Assembly (NCBI GenBank): GCA_949152475.1
Contig: OX424561.1
Location: 27,956,481 to 28,020,480 of the forward strand
Source: Terebella lapidaria
Lineage: Eukaryota; Annelida; Polychaeta; Terebellida; Terebellidae
Direction of reading: 5' to 3'
DNA length: 64,000 nucleotides
How positions within the stretch are numbered: position 1 is the stretch's first letter; the number at the start of each line of letters is the position of its first letter. Under the pieces are notes generated by a model that ran no database searches, was not told the DNA's origin, and saw only the letters and a program-made list of their open reading frames with translations. The translations under genes and the position numbers were made by a program. This document shows, piece by piece, positions 11,169 through 21,593 of this stretch.

Positions 11169-13354
11169 CTAGTAAGACTTGCAGAAGTACATCAGTTTCT
11201 TCGTGCACTTATCATCATCCCACTGCCAGTTCCATGCTTCTCTTGTACGGATACAGTCAAATCCCACCGTGCTTGAATAAGGCTGACCACTGTGCCAGTT
11301 GGTGTACCCATTGTACACGTCATCGCCAGAATGTGACCAGTAGAACTCCGAGTTGTTACCACCTGGCGGCCGTCGACCGCCCACCCAGTATCCTATTTGT
11401 CCGTTGGCTACTGGAAGAAATAACCGGTGAAAATGTCAAGTTATATGATCCACCGGAATTACAAGTTATCGAGGAGTCTATGAAGCATGGAGCAAATGGA
11501 GCAATCTTGGAGCAAGCTTTATTTCGTTTCGCCGAATTGATATTTCGTCCTTATGAATTATTTTATCGTCTCGACGAATTATATATATATATATATATAA
11601 TTGTTTGTGCGTGAAGATCCTACGCCCCGGGCTATATGCACTTCTTGTGTGTAGTTCATGCAATACCATTTGAAAACGTGCTGTTCTGAACCACGTTCAC
11701 AGATCCTGACTGTGTCTCTACTTATGTCCAATAGATGATAAACGCTTACTTGCAAGATTTGTGAAAGCCTGACTCTCGTGAGCCGATCTGACGTCCGCGA
11801 AGTACAGATCCGGGCGATATTGGGGGCATCTTGTATGAGCTTCCTCGTACCGCAGTCGGAATCCATAGACGTAGCATAAACTTTGATTTGGACACAATCC
11901 TAAGACGAATAAAATGTGCCTATACCCAGTACCCAGTACTGGGTATAGGCCGCCATCCAATCTCATAGTCCGGGGACAGAAAGTTATATCAGGCATATGA
12001 AGCGAGAGAAAACAAAAATGACAGGGAAACTCATGAACCCCCAAAAATAGCCATTAGGAGGTGAAATCAGGTGTTCCGGAAAGAGTGAGCATTTCCTGCC
12101 CCATTAGTGGCACCCGTCATGAATTCCCCAAAATCAACATGAAAATAGATCTAGATATTAGCCATTTTGTCCCCATAATCTTGAAAATAAGGTCACTTGT
12201 CAAATTCAAGGTCACGAGAATATTCAGCGTATGTTATAAGTTCAACAATAGGAAATGTATAGTAGCAAGTTTGAGTTTGTTCTGTGAACTTAAACATGAA
12301 GTTAATGGTCCAGGCAAAGGTCAGAATAATTGGTATATATCATTTCCTGTATGTCCACAATTCATTCCCAAGCTACAAAGTCGATGAAAATCTAAATATT
12401 GGTCATTTTGTGCTCTGACCTTGAAAACAAGGTCGAAGGTCAAGTTCAAGATTATGACAACATTCAGCATATATCTTCCCCTATGTCCATAATTGTCACC
12501 TTAACAATGAGGTCAAAGTCTAAATTCAACATCATGGCAATATCCATCACATATCATTTCCTATATTTCCACAATTGATTTCAAAGCTGTGAAGTTGAAA
12601 ATAAGCGCGATAATAGCTATTTTGTGCTCTGACCTTGAAAATAAAGTCAGAGGTCAAGTTCAAGTCGATACGAATATTCAATATATATCATTGCCTCTAC
12701 ATGTACATTTGATTTTTGAGCTGTAAAGTCGATAATAAGCGTAATTCGGGAGAAACGTTGTTCAGCTCGCTATTTTTCAACAAGGAATCGACGTATCCGT
12801 CCAATATAGCATTTTGTTAGTGCACTCGTGACATGGTACACATGGAATCTCGGACTCGTGCTCAGGTTTCACAATGTCGTTACCGTATAGCTGTGTATTT
12901 GGAGCAATAGAACGCCGACTTTATTCTGAGCTCATCCCAAACCAATAGAACTAGGTCGGTTAACAACCAGTGACTAGCTGTAAAGTCACATAATTTTATT
13001 TTGTTAAAGACCAAATACTGGGACACACTAGACCGACTTACTGTGATCGTAGCGTTCATAGTAATAAAATTTAGCGTCGCTAACGATGTCAGAGGTCCTA
13101 GCATCAGATCCAAGCACGTAGCAGTCGCCATTGGACCCTGTTGGGCTTTTTTTCCAATTAAAGCCTTTGCAATCCAAGTTTCTACAGTTATCCGCACACG
13201 TTATTCTGGAGACTCCGAACAGCGAGCCGACAACAGGCCTTTTGGAACGTTTGTTTGGTCCATAAAATAGCTTGAACTTTCCCACCTTCGCCAACGAGTT
13301 CTCAATCGAAGACAACAGGTATACACCTGTGAAAAGGTAAATCCGTAACCTCAT
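11169..13354 (-). CDS. Secreted PAN/apple plus C-type lectin protein, copy A, three exons, 234 aa
   Basis: Exons: 13042-13354, 11750-11899, 11169-11410 (stop TAG 11169-11171), with phase-1 GT-AG introns. Exon 1 encodes a signal peptide (MRLRIYLFTGVYLLSS, 1-20) and a PAN/apple module (about 23-104) with four cysteines (53, 57, 62, 78) in TCADNC, LDCKGFNW and GDCYVLG. Exons 2 and 3 encode a long-form C-type lectin domain (106-234): LCPNQSLCY, AHTRC, YWVGG (the WIGL position), GQPYSS where many lectins have EPN or QPD, WQWDDDKC (WND position) and YFCK. Probable disulphides are 107-113, 129-231 and 207-223. The unusual QPY triplet leaves calcium-dependent sugar binding uncertain. The product is most likely a secreted recognition or adhesion protein. 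Intron 1 holds repeat insertions. It is the twin of the gene at 28812-30734 (about 89% amino-acid identity). Confidence 0.9.
11921..12740 (-). repeat. Composite repeat insertion in intron 1 of lectin gene A
   Basis: It opens with a hairpin at 11921-11952 (CCTATACCCAGTA facing TACTGGGTATAGG), continues with a ~200-bp unit shared with 37185-37385 (CATAGTCCGGGGACAGAAAG, AGAAAACAAAAATGACAGGG, GAGGTGAAATCAGGTGTTCC) and then runs into about five degenerate copies of the ~133-bp unit (GACCTTGAAAACAAGGTC type) in the opposite orientation to the array at 7088-8045. The paralogous intron in lectin gene B lacks this block, so it entered after the gene duplication or was lost from B. Confidence 0.7.
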
Positions 13355-13782
13355 TTCCTGCTACAAACCTATCCAGTCACACATGAACTACGCAAATGAC
13401 AGTTAATGTTTGAAGTCTGAAGTCAGTGGTGTTCTTGTTGGCCAAAAAGTATTGGCTACAGTATATGATGTTGTTCCATGAATAGTTTCCTGATCACGTC
13501 AAATTTGCAAATACCTGCTGTCAGGTCTCGGCGACAGTTGCACGTGACATACACTGCTGAGTTGGATCGATGAATTACTATGTCACACGGGGGTGCGCAT
13601 GATTGAAACAACTAAATCCCCACTTCAGGAGTTATTAAGTTATTAACAGGTTTGGGCACGATAGTATATGTGGCCACAGGTGATATCAGCCGTCATCCAT
13701 CGAATTCACTTGTTGTCCAGACCTTTTATGTAAAATGATATCATATTATTCACATGCACTCACATGCATTCAGGAGAAATTC
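13355..13782. promoter_or_regulatory. Upstream region of lectin gene A, conserved with gene B
   Basis: The first ~280 bp can be aligned by eye with 30735-31020 upstream of gene B (ACCTCATTTCCTGCTACAAA, then GTTCTTGTTGGCC and TATTGGCTACAGTATA type pieces), so the duplication included promoter sequence. No core promoter motif is clear. Confidence 0.45.
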
Positions 13783-14093
13783 ACTTGGTGAGCTACTGTG
13801 TGAAAGACAAGAAAACCTCTCAAGTATTGCAAATTTAATGACTACACTTGGTGACCTACTGTGTGAAAGACCAGAAAACCTCTCAAGTATTGCAAATTTC
13901 ATGACTTCACTTGGTGACCTACTGTGTGAAAGACCAGGAAACCTCTCAAGTATTGCAAATTTCATGACTTTACCATGTGACCTACTGTGTGAAAGACCAG
14001 AAAACCTCTCAAGTATTGCAAATTTCATGACTTTACTTGGTGACCTACTGTGTGAAAGACCAGAAAACCTCTTAAGTATTGCAAATTTCAGAA
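13783..14093 (+). repeat. 63-bp minisatellite, five copies, open in frame on both strands
   Basis: TGAAAGAC recurs at 13801, 13864, 13927, 13990 and 14053, exactly 63 bp apart. The unit includes CTACTGTGTGAAAGACCAG and CCTCTCAAGTATTGCAAATT and copies differ at only a few bases, so the array is young or kept uniform. Because 63 is 21 codons, the plus strand reads a 21-residue repeat (LLCERPENLSSIANF core) within a 127-codon frame (13754-14137), and the minus strand reads another (FSGLSHSRSPS core) within a 158-codon frame (14226-13750). No signal peptide, splice context or known domain is visible, so a non-coding minisatellite is the safer reading. Confidence 0.8.
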
Positions 14094-15599
14094 AAAAGAA
14101 GATTAGGAGAATCATATTGATGGTAATGTCTTCATGATAATCGGGGTTTATAGTCAGTACTCGAAGCATGTGCAGCCTCAGACCATTCTTTAGAAACCCG
14201 TGTGCATGTATGGCCACCTCTACCATTCCCGATAATGCTCACATGCCCAATTCAAATCCTCATAGCTCCTTCCCCGAACAAGCGAAAATTTAGCAGCTTA
14301 TATGGCAAGGTAGATAATTCATTTCCTCACCTCATTATGATTAGTCCATGAGCCCAGTACAGGGGGTCCGCCGTGCACCCCCCCCCCCCCAGGAATCTTC
14401 GCGTGGGGTGTCATTTTGTCATTTGTGACCCTTGAGCTTCAGAACGCACTTGTTAACACTTGTTAACACTCGATATCCTGGGATGAACTATCCAATATGG
14501 CGGCTTTTCAAAATGGCCGCCCCATAAAATCCGCTAATTTTCATGCTTGGCAACTCTGATTTATCGTTCGTCATCTGCGTCCTTCTATTCCCATTTTCAC
14601 AACAAGGATTTCTCTAACTGTAACGCATATGACGCAATATGATTTGTATTGTCATGCCAATGGGGTTCCTGTTTGCCACCAGGATCGCCACCATGTAATT
14701 CGGGTATAGACAAACCATAGAAACAGTCTACTTGCCAAATTCATACAAAAACGTAATAATGTTACATTAACTTTTTGTCATGTTTGTTTTTGCACAATAC
14801 AAACAATTGGTCATATTAATGGTCATGATGTTTTTTGCAATTCTTGGGCATAATAGACTGTTTTAGAGCCCCAAAAGCACGTGGCACCAGCAGGTACCCC
14901 ATTATAAACAGCCACTGAGATGACTGCATGGATATTGTTGAGTAGCCTACTACATGTATGACGGTTTCATACCATCGATCTATTATTTGGTATATAATAT
15001 CTCCAACTTTCTCCAGCATGTGAAAAAATTAATGAATTGCTGGAAAGTCCTAAGTGTATTTTACAATAGCTAAAGTTAGGACTCTATTACAATGATAATA
15101 CTGAACGCAATCGTTTGGCACATGCACTGTACTGTAATCGGATCTGAAGACTGTAAATATGCAAGTAAAAAATAGATCACGCATTGATCGTACTTAGCAG
15201 AATAAATACACCAAAAATGCCTCACCGATCAGCAAAGTAGAACATCCGTTCCCTCAACACCTGATATTCGTATGAAATAGATCACCTGATCGTGACAGTA
15301 AACAGTGTATACACTACTTGAATACATTATTCACACTAAACGTAAAGTATTCGTACATGGAATGACAAACAAATAACATTAGCAGACAAAATGCTATTAA
15401 ATTGACAGTGTTACAGAATGATGTTGAAAAACAAATATGATGTTGAAAATATACAATGTGAAGATGAGCATGTATATATTACATATTACATATCGTACAT
15501 TGGATGCAGAAATCAAATTTGCATTCCATTGAACGCACTAACGACAACCCAATGCCCAACTACCATGACAAAAACATAGTGGCGTATCAATTTCTCTCA
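14094..15599. other. Gene-less stretch
   Basis: Nothing coding is seen. It has a poly-C run near 14381-14391, short GGCGGC/GGCCGCC-type motifs at 14497-14525 and otherwise unique-looking AT-rich DNA leading into the LINE ruin. Confidence 0.4.
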
Positions 15600-16755
15600 T
15601 TCTTCATGGAGAAGTCTGCCTATCGCAAGCACTTCAGTACGGAAACAGCACTGTTCAAGTTATACAATGACATTCCCTGGAACACGCAACATCAGCTAGG
15701 CACATCTTTGAGTTGCATCGACTCACCAGGGCATCTGACACGGTCGACCACGATATCCTTTTAAGTGTTCTTCAGAACAAATTCGAGATATCTGGAAAAG
15801 CCGTGTCATGGTTTTCGAGCTACTTAAAACCAAGCACATCTATAGTTGCTATCGAGGACACATTTTCAGTACAAGAGGATCTGTCCTTCTCGGTACCTCA
15901 GGGCAGTTGGTGTTGACCGATCATGTATAACCTGTATGTGGGTACTCTCCAAGATACGAGCAATGCCGCCAACGTCTATGTGTTAGGCTACGCGGACGAT
16001 CACTCGCTGTATGACTCGTTTGATGACTCCAGTTCGGATACTGCATCTGTCAAAAGTAACATTGAGCAGTGTATGTGTTCAGTTAGTGACTGGATGAACG
16101 ACTGGTAATGAATACGGAGAAGACAGAGTTTATTTTTCTTGGTGGTCGTCACTCGTCAGCAGCGGGAGAAATGTACTCCAGCCTGAGTGTCTTTAAATGT
16201 TTGTAATACATTTGTATTACGCGAACTCATGATCTTCCCGCAACATCATTGGCTCCTCTTCGCCGGATACAACATACTGCAGCCAATCTCGTTCTAAATT
16301 GGAGACTATTCGAGACTATTGGAGACTATAGTGCTACAGAAGCCTTAAAAACTCTTCACTGGCTACCTGTTAGTCACAGAGCTCAATTTAAGATCGCGTG
16401 CCAAGTTCACCTTGCACGACACAACAGAGCTTTTGACAATCTCGTGGAATGTTGCCCACACAGGATCTACATCGGTTTACCCGCTCCACTAACGATGGGA
16501 CACTACCGTAACGGACATAACCTAGAACAAGACGAAAAACGTTCGCCGGTAGATCTTTCTCCGAGTCGGTCTCTGTGGTGTCCAACCGACTTCCAATGAA
16601 CATTCATATAAGACTAATCATTGATTATAATGACTTTTAAAAAGAACTAAAACCCCACTACTTTGAAAGTGTATATGGTGTATAATGTCTATCTGTACAG
16701 CATCGCTGCTTATGTATTCATACATCAATGAGCGCTTTAGAAGATGTTAATATGT
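15600..16755 (+). mobile_element. LINE ruin, CR1/Jockey-type reverse transcriptase, 5'-truncated
   Basis: Reverse transcriptase pieces occur in order but in different frames: SAYRKHFSTETALFKLYNDI (about 15616-15675), DTVDHDILLSVLQNKF (15737 on), SFSVPQG (about 15884-15905), GYADDHSLYDSF (about 15985-16020, the YADD active site), then HTAANLVLNW and LKTLHWLPVSHRAQFKIA (16260-16400). The order is that of CR1-like LINEs. At least three frame changes and a stop directly after the VPQG motif show it is dead. The 3' end probably lies near the GAGCGCTTTAGAAG motif at 16730-16745, which resembles CR1/L2 tails. No endonuclease part remains. Confidence 0.8.
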
Positions 16756-16807
16756 AGGTAAGTGTGTTGTTATGGCAACGTCATTCGATGCACATGAGCG
16801 ATCGTTG

Positions 16808-17229
16808 TTAAAGCTATAATCACTTTTAGAATTGACAAAATTTATTCATTCTGGGATAGCTTTATTTTATCTATAGAATGAAAAATTGTACACATTTGGT
16901 TCTGATAATGTGAATAACGTGCCTAAATAGAGTTTCCAAATCAAAATTTGCATAATTTTTTTTCCTAAAAGTGCCCCGCCTTTTGGGCGAGTTATATACA
17001 CAGTCTGATGACGTCATTGGTATTTGTCTAGATACTGTGGCAATGTAGGCAGGCCGATCATTCTCTATCCACTGTTTTCATGCACGATCAACGGCAATTT
17101 TCTGAGTATCTGTTGTCGATCTATGCATATTTCCTATATATTCCCGACTATCTCGGGATGTACTTTCAAATTTGCGTGACAAAAAAGAATGCAAAATTTG
17201 GCTGATTTTAAAAGTGATTCCAACTTTAA
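16808..17229 (+). mobile_element. TTAA-flanked MITE, family 2, copy 1
   Basis: The 414-bp body is flanked by TTAA at 16808-16811 and 17226-17229. The ends are inverted repeats (TTAAAGCTATAATCACTTTT against the reverse of AAAAGTGATTCCAACTTTAA). A second copy in the same orientation is at 61251-61698. No transposase is encoded. The TTAA target points to piggyBac- or Kolobok-type mobilisation. Confidence 0.8.
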
Positions 17230-17685
17230 TGGGAGAATAATGGTTATTATCATATGCCAGAACGACAGTTGATGCAAATAGCGCAGTTAATGCTATTATA
17301 CAGTAATTTAAATTACTGTCAACAAACTTAGACCTGAAAATACACCATTTCTATGTATTTTGTTTTTCGATAGCTGTGCCTATTTTTCCAATAACAAAAT
17401 TCTGCCCGGCGGGCTGTAAATTCCACACTTGCCCGGGTAGCTCCCAGTTCAAGAAAACGTCATTATTTTGAAGGGTAAACAAAAGCACATGGTCGCTCTC
17501 CTGGTCCGAATCCGTTATGTTTGACGTTTTTGCCAACATGCTCTTGGAACTCTGAAATGGCCTGTGAATCGGCTAAATATGTGAATAAAAGCTGTATTTC
17601 TTGCGTATTTCTTTCGAATCGGATATGAATCGGTCATTTGAAACATACTGAGATGTCCCCGACATCCACTGGCATATGATAAACG

Positions 17686-17808
17686 GGCTATTGCACAATA
17701 TGGCGTTTCATTCCCTCGAGTCAAGTCTTCAAGAAGCCATCCGCTTCGCGTCGGGCTTCTCAAAGACTTGACCCTCGGACTTAAAACCCCATATTGTGCA
17801 ATAACCCT
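17686..17808. repeat. Long hairpin, ~54-bp arms
   Basis: The left arm starts GGGCTATTGCACAATATGG and the right arm is its imperfect reverse complement, ending CCATATTGTGCAATAACCC, with a GC-rich centre (CCGCTTCGCGTCGG). It is one of at least four such hairpins in the window and is probably a non-autonomous foldback element. Confidence 0.65.
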
Positions 17809-17899
17809 GCAGTATTTGTCCATGGTATTTTCCTGCTCGCGCAGTCACCCAGTTGTCAAAAAAGTCGAAAGGTCTATAATGACATTGAAATATTCTCTC

Positions 17900-18260
17900 G
17901 TTGGACACTAATTTCAGAGTGTTCCCGAAGTGGGATTCACAGTATGGCTGTAAGTATCCTCCAGAGACATATGAGATGTAAAACTAAAGCCCTAAGGTTC
18001 ACTTAGTGCAACGCACGTACCCCACAAATGCATAAAAGTTTACATGATGAATAGAATATGCTCATACCGATTGAATGAAATTGTATCAAGTTGGCTTTTT
18101 TTTATCGTCCACGACCGGGCGATCGTGTAGTGATGCAGTAATCTTGTTGCTAATGCGACTGGTAAATCTTCACTCAAATGAACAATCATGTCATTTTTTC
18201 TTAGGTAGGCCTAACCGAACCTGAGGTCCTATAACGTATTGGCATGGCGCTGCATCCGTC
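17900..18260 (+). repeat. Dispersed repeat, second copy of the 10440-10810 family
   Basis: Pieces match in the same order as at 10440-10810: CCCGAAGTGGGATTC, GATGTAAAACTAAAG, AGTGCAACGCACGTACCC, GATGCAGTAATCTTGTTGC, and GGCATGGCGCTGCATCCG. The copies are strongly diverged. The family is not recognised. Confidence 0.5.
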
Positions 18261-18429
18261 GTCTACAATCTCATCACTAACAAGAATTAAAAAAAAACAT
18301 ACCTAACATAATTCGAGAGACATTTTTACAGTTTTGGGATTTTGATTTTTTTTTTCAAAATGTCTGCCGTTTTTCGGACTGAAATATCCAAAGGTCTTGC
18401 CTCCGAGACCACTCATGGAATCTTCTGGA

Positions 18430-19240
18430 ACTTTGCTAGTCCCCGTATATACCACATATATGCAGACGGTATACAACTCAACCTGGAATACGACCGAGCT
18501 AATCGAGAGAGTTATTCCAGTGCTATGAGATCTCTTCAGGACTGTGTGGTAGACATTGTCAACTGGATGTCACAGAGTTATGTCACAAAGAACCAAGACA
18601 AGACTGAAATTTTGAACATCATATTTGTCTCCATACTCTGGAAGACAGTCTTTTATCATCGTTGGCACAGCAATACATGCACCAGACTGCGTCATGAATC
18701 TTGGATTGTACTTTGACAAACACCTCTCAATGTCTGCTGATATCACGCATGTTGTCAGATCATATAATTTACACATGCGCAACATCGTAAAAATCATCAA
18801 ATATAGTAGTAGCACTTTGGCTACAGCTTGTTCAGAACACTGCAGTACGCATTATATCAAGCGCTTCAAAGAGGGATCACATTTCTCCTACGCTCTTCGA
18901 GCTACATTGGCTACATTGTCATCTCAGAATAGAGTTCTGTATCCCTACGCTAGTCTTCAAGACCCTCCACATGTGGCAGCTGCTAGACATGTGCACCCCG
19001 CCACACTCTCAGATCAGCGTCTAACATCTCGTCACTGGTCAGTCACCCTATCAACAAGCGATTTGGTGGCCAAGCAATCAGGCACGTAACACCTCCACTG
19101 TGGAATTACCTTCCGACAAACATCCGAGCATCGTCATCAACCTCAGTCTTCAAGAAAAGTTTGAAAACCTTTACTTCAAACTGTATCACACCTAGAATAT
19201 ACATTCACCGAATGTTTTACTCCATGCTTTTACTCCTACA
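18430..19240 (+). mobile_element. LINE ruin, 3' part of a CR1-type ORF2
   Basis: Fragments in LINE order: IYADGIQLNLEYD (about 18455-18495, YADG in place of YADD), NWMSQSYVTKNQDKTEIL (about 18559-18615), LGLYFDKHLSMSADITHV (about 18695-18755), LHMRNIVKI (about 18770) and, after further frame changes, LWNYLPTNIRASSSTSVFKK (about 19096-19160), the conserved CR1 C-terminal end. The first half of the reverse transcriptase and the endonuclease are absent. It is degraded by several frameshifts. Confidence 0.75.
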
Positions 19241-19919
19241 AAACGATGTTTAATGAAAAAATTGTCGGAGCATTCTAAAACGTTGAATGATGATAATATT
19301 AGTATGGGATATTCTACACAAAATAATGTTGGTATTTACTTATGATGCGAACAATGAACTCAAGCGCAGGACGAGGCAGACGCCAGTATAGAGGCTCAGC
19401 GTTAATAGGGTTTTAATCTGAAACTGGACCCGATGTACTTTTTCGATTATGCTATAGCCTGGTGACCTAGTCTAAACCTGGTCCCTGTGTGAGTGAACTA
19501 TACTTGATATGTTTTGTGAGTGAATTATTTGCTCCTCGTATATCGGTAATAAAACCTGTGTCTCTGAATATATATCTTCATCACTTTTCTCTTATCGGAG
19601 AAATACTAAGGATTTGCGGACATCTCACCAATAGTTGTCTATAGCGTTCGGACACAGAAGCAAGAAGTACCAGCCAGAAAAACAAGAAAAATAAACATAA
19701 CTATGGAGTAAAAATAAACACTCAAATATGGCATCAAAAATCTTCACAAATGATTTTGAATATACTGAGAGATTCGATCCTTTCAACTCGGTGTACCTCG
19801 GTCAAACAATTTTGGGCACTCTCTGGTACGTTATTTCCGAATTCTAATTGGTTCATTGAGAACCGATTTGACTGAACAGTAGTACACTATACATTAAATT
19901 GTCGTACGAATTGTCAACA
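19241..19919. other. Gene-less stretch before the LTR element
   Basis: No exon or clear repeat is seen. The first part is probably LINE tail. Confidence 0.35.
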
Positions 19920-21593
19920 AGTAGTATATTTATTCAGGCTTCACTCCCCCCAAACCTACCTCCACCCGCACTCACGCAAACATACACGCACCGACACGGT
20001 ACAGACTTATACAACATTGCCACACTTTCTGCCCACAGTATATATTTGCGGGCACGCGGGCCACCATTGGCATAGCAACGACCTACTTTTCAAACCCTGC
20101 AGCCGATCACGACTTATCATTCGCACCACGTGACACCTATGACCCCCCCCCCCCCCACGACGTTCTTGTTCATTAGACGGTTAATTTATGCAGTTGTTTT
20201 GGAGGTTCCTGGGTGACAAGATGGCCGAGAAATCCGCCATATTGATTGTGTAACTATCAGGCCAAAAAGGATCATAAAGAACGAGAGGAGAACTACAGAA
20301 AATAATGTGAATACAGAGTGCACGGTGGCTAGGCGTTACGCGTTATTCAGGGAGGGCCGCGTAAAATCGTGAATATTACGCGTTATTCGTGAGGAAATAG
20401 TACAGGAAACGACACCGGCCCCCACTTCAAATGGGAAAACTAATGAAATGGTTCATTTTTCTCATAAAATGTTGTTTCCACGGAACATCCCAATAAGCAA
20501 ACATCACATATGCTACTATGAATTACTTGCAAAAGTCGTCATATTGACGAAAATGGACACACAGTTCGTGACAACACCCGCACACTTGCGACTCGTTTGT
20601 GAGATATAATCGGTTATCATTTGAAATCAACGAAATGCGTGTTGGTAAATCATAGAATGCTTGGAGAAATCTTTCTTTATTGTTGCATCTTTCAACCAGT
20701 TGTTTTAATTGAGTAGTTCATCAACTAAGAATGTTACAAGTTCTGTCGGTACTTCTTATTTATCATTATCCTCCATATGTCCTTCCCAATCTTCATAAAT
20801 CAGAAATTGGCAATATTATGAGTTTTTCGTGGTTTTTACAGAGAGGCTCATCATGTGAAAACATTATCTCTTGAACTTCAATTTATTTCATTGATTGAGC
20901 AGTAAAACGTGGGGTAAGATTCGCTTTAAAAAGAAATATAACAACCTCACCAAAATATTTACTCATGCACATACGCGTAATGCCCTCAGGCAAATCGCGT
21001 AAAGTATAGGAAATAAACAAATGATACATTAAACCTGAATTTGTGCCGCCTGCGACCGATGTGAAACATTTTGAAGACAGGCATATGTCACTATCAATCT
21101 ATCACTATCATATACCTCGCATTCTTTCTATATCAATGCCGAAACATAACATTTTCAACCCCAAAACAGAGGAGAGCGGATGTCTGAGCAAAATTGACAG
21201 ATATTGTGGAGTCAAAGGTATCGCTACACTGGCTTATTTCTCTGATTTAAACTCTTAACAACAATCATGAATATGTATAATGTTCCGTGCAAATCCAAAT
21301 CCGACATTTGAGAATGGTAAAATTTCCTCACGAATAACGCGTAATACTCACGATTTTACGCGGGGCTCCCTGAATAACGCGTAACGCCTAACCACCGTGG
21401 AGTGTGGAACACATAGAATATTATTAGAAGACTTGTGTGACAGAGCGAGTGAAAGTACTCATCGAACAATTCGCCTTGTTGGAATAATAAACAGTATTGT
21501 GAAAACTCAGTGCTACGAGTCGGTATGTGCAACAATCTAGACGTTACGATCCGATAAGGGTTCGTATTTGTTCCCGACGTAAAATACATCACA
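19920..21593 (+). repeat. 5' LTR, interrupted by a DNA transposon
   Basis: It matches 27354-27954 from the GTAGTATATTTATTCAGG start to the CATCACA end, in two pieces, 19920-20320 and 21400-21593, around the insertion at 20321-21399. A run of C residues near 20145 matches the poly-C of the other LTR. Confidence 0.85.
20321..21399 (+). mobile_element. Non-autonomous DNA transposon with 78-bp TIRs and 5-bp target duplication (Transib/RAG-like)
   Basis: The ends 20321-20398 and 21322-21399 are reverse complements with about five mismatches in 78 bp. Both begin CACGGTGG and contain TTACGCGTTATTC twice, likely transposase-binding repeats. The target duplication is GAGTG (20316-20320 and 21400-21404), and the LTR alignment proves the insertion boundaries because the other LTR is uninterrupted. 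Five-bp, GC-containing target duplications and CACxGTG termini are features of Transib and ProtoRAG transposons, whose ends gave rise to the RAG heptamer. The 0.9-kb interior shows no transposase. Superfamily is inferred from ends only; other superfamilies with CAC ends usually make duplications of other lengths. Confidence 0.75.

Noticed and set aside
13750-14226. Minus-strand 158-codon frame as a gene
   Set aside because: It is produced by the 63-bp minisatellite and shows no start context, signal or domain.
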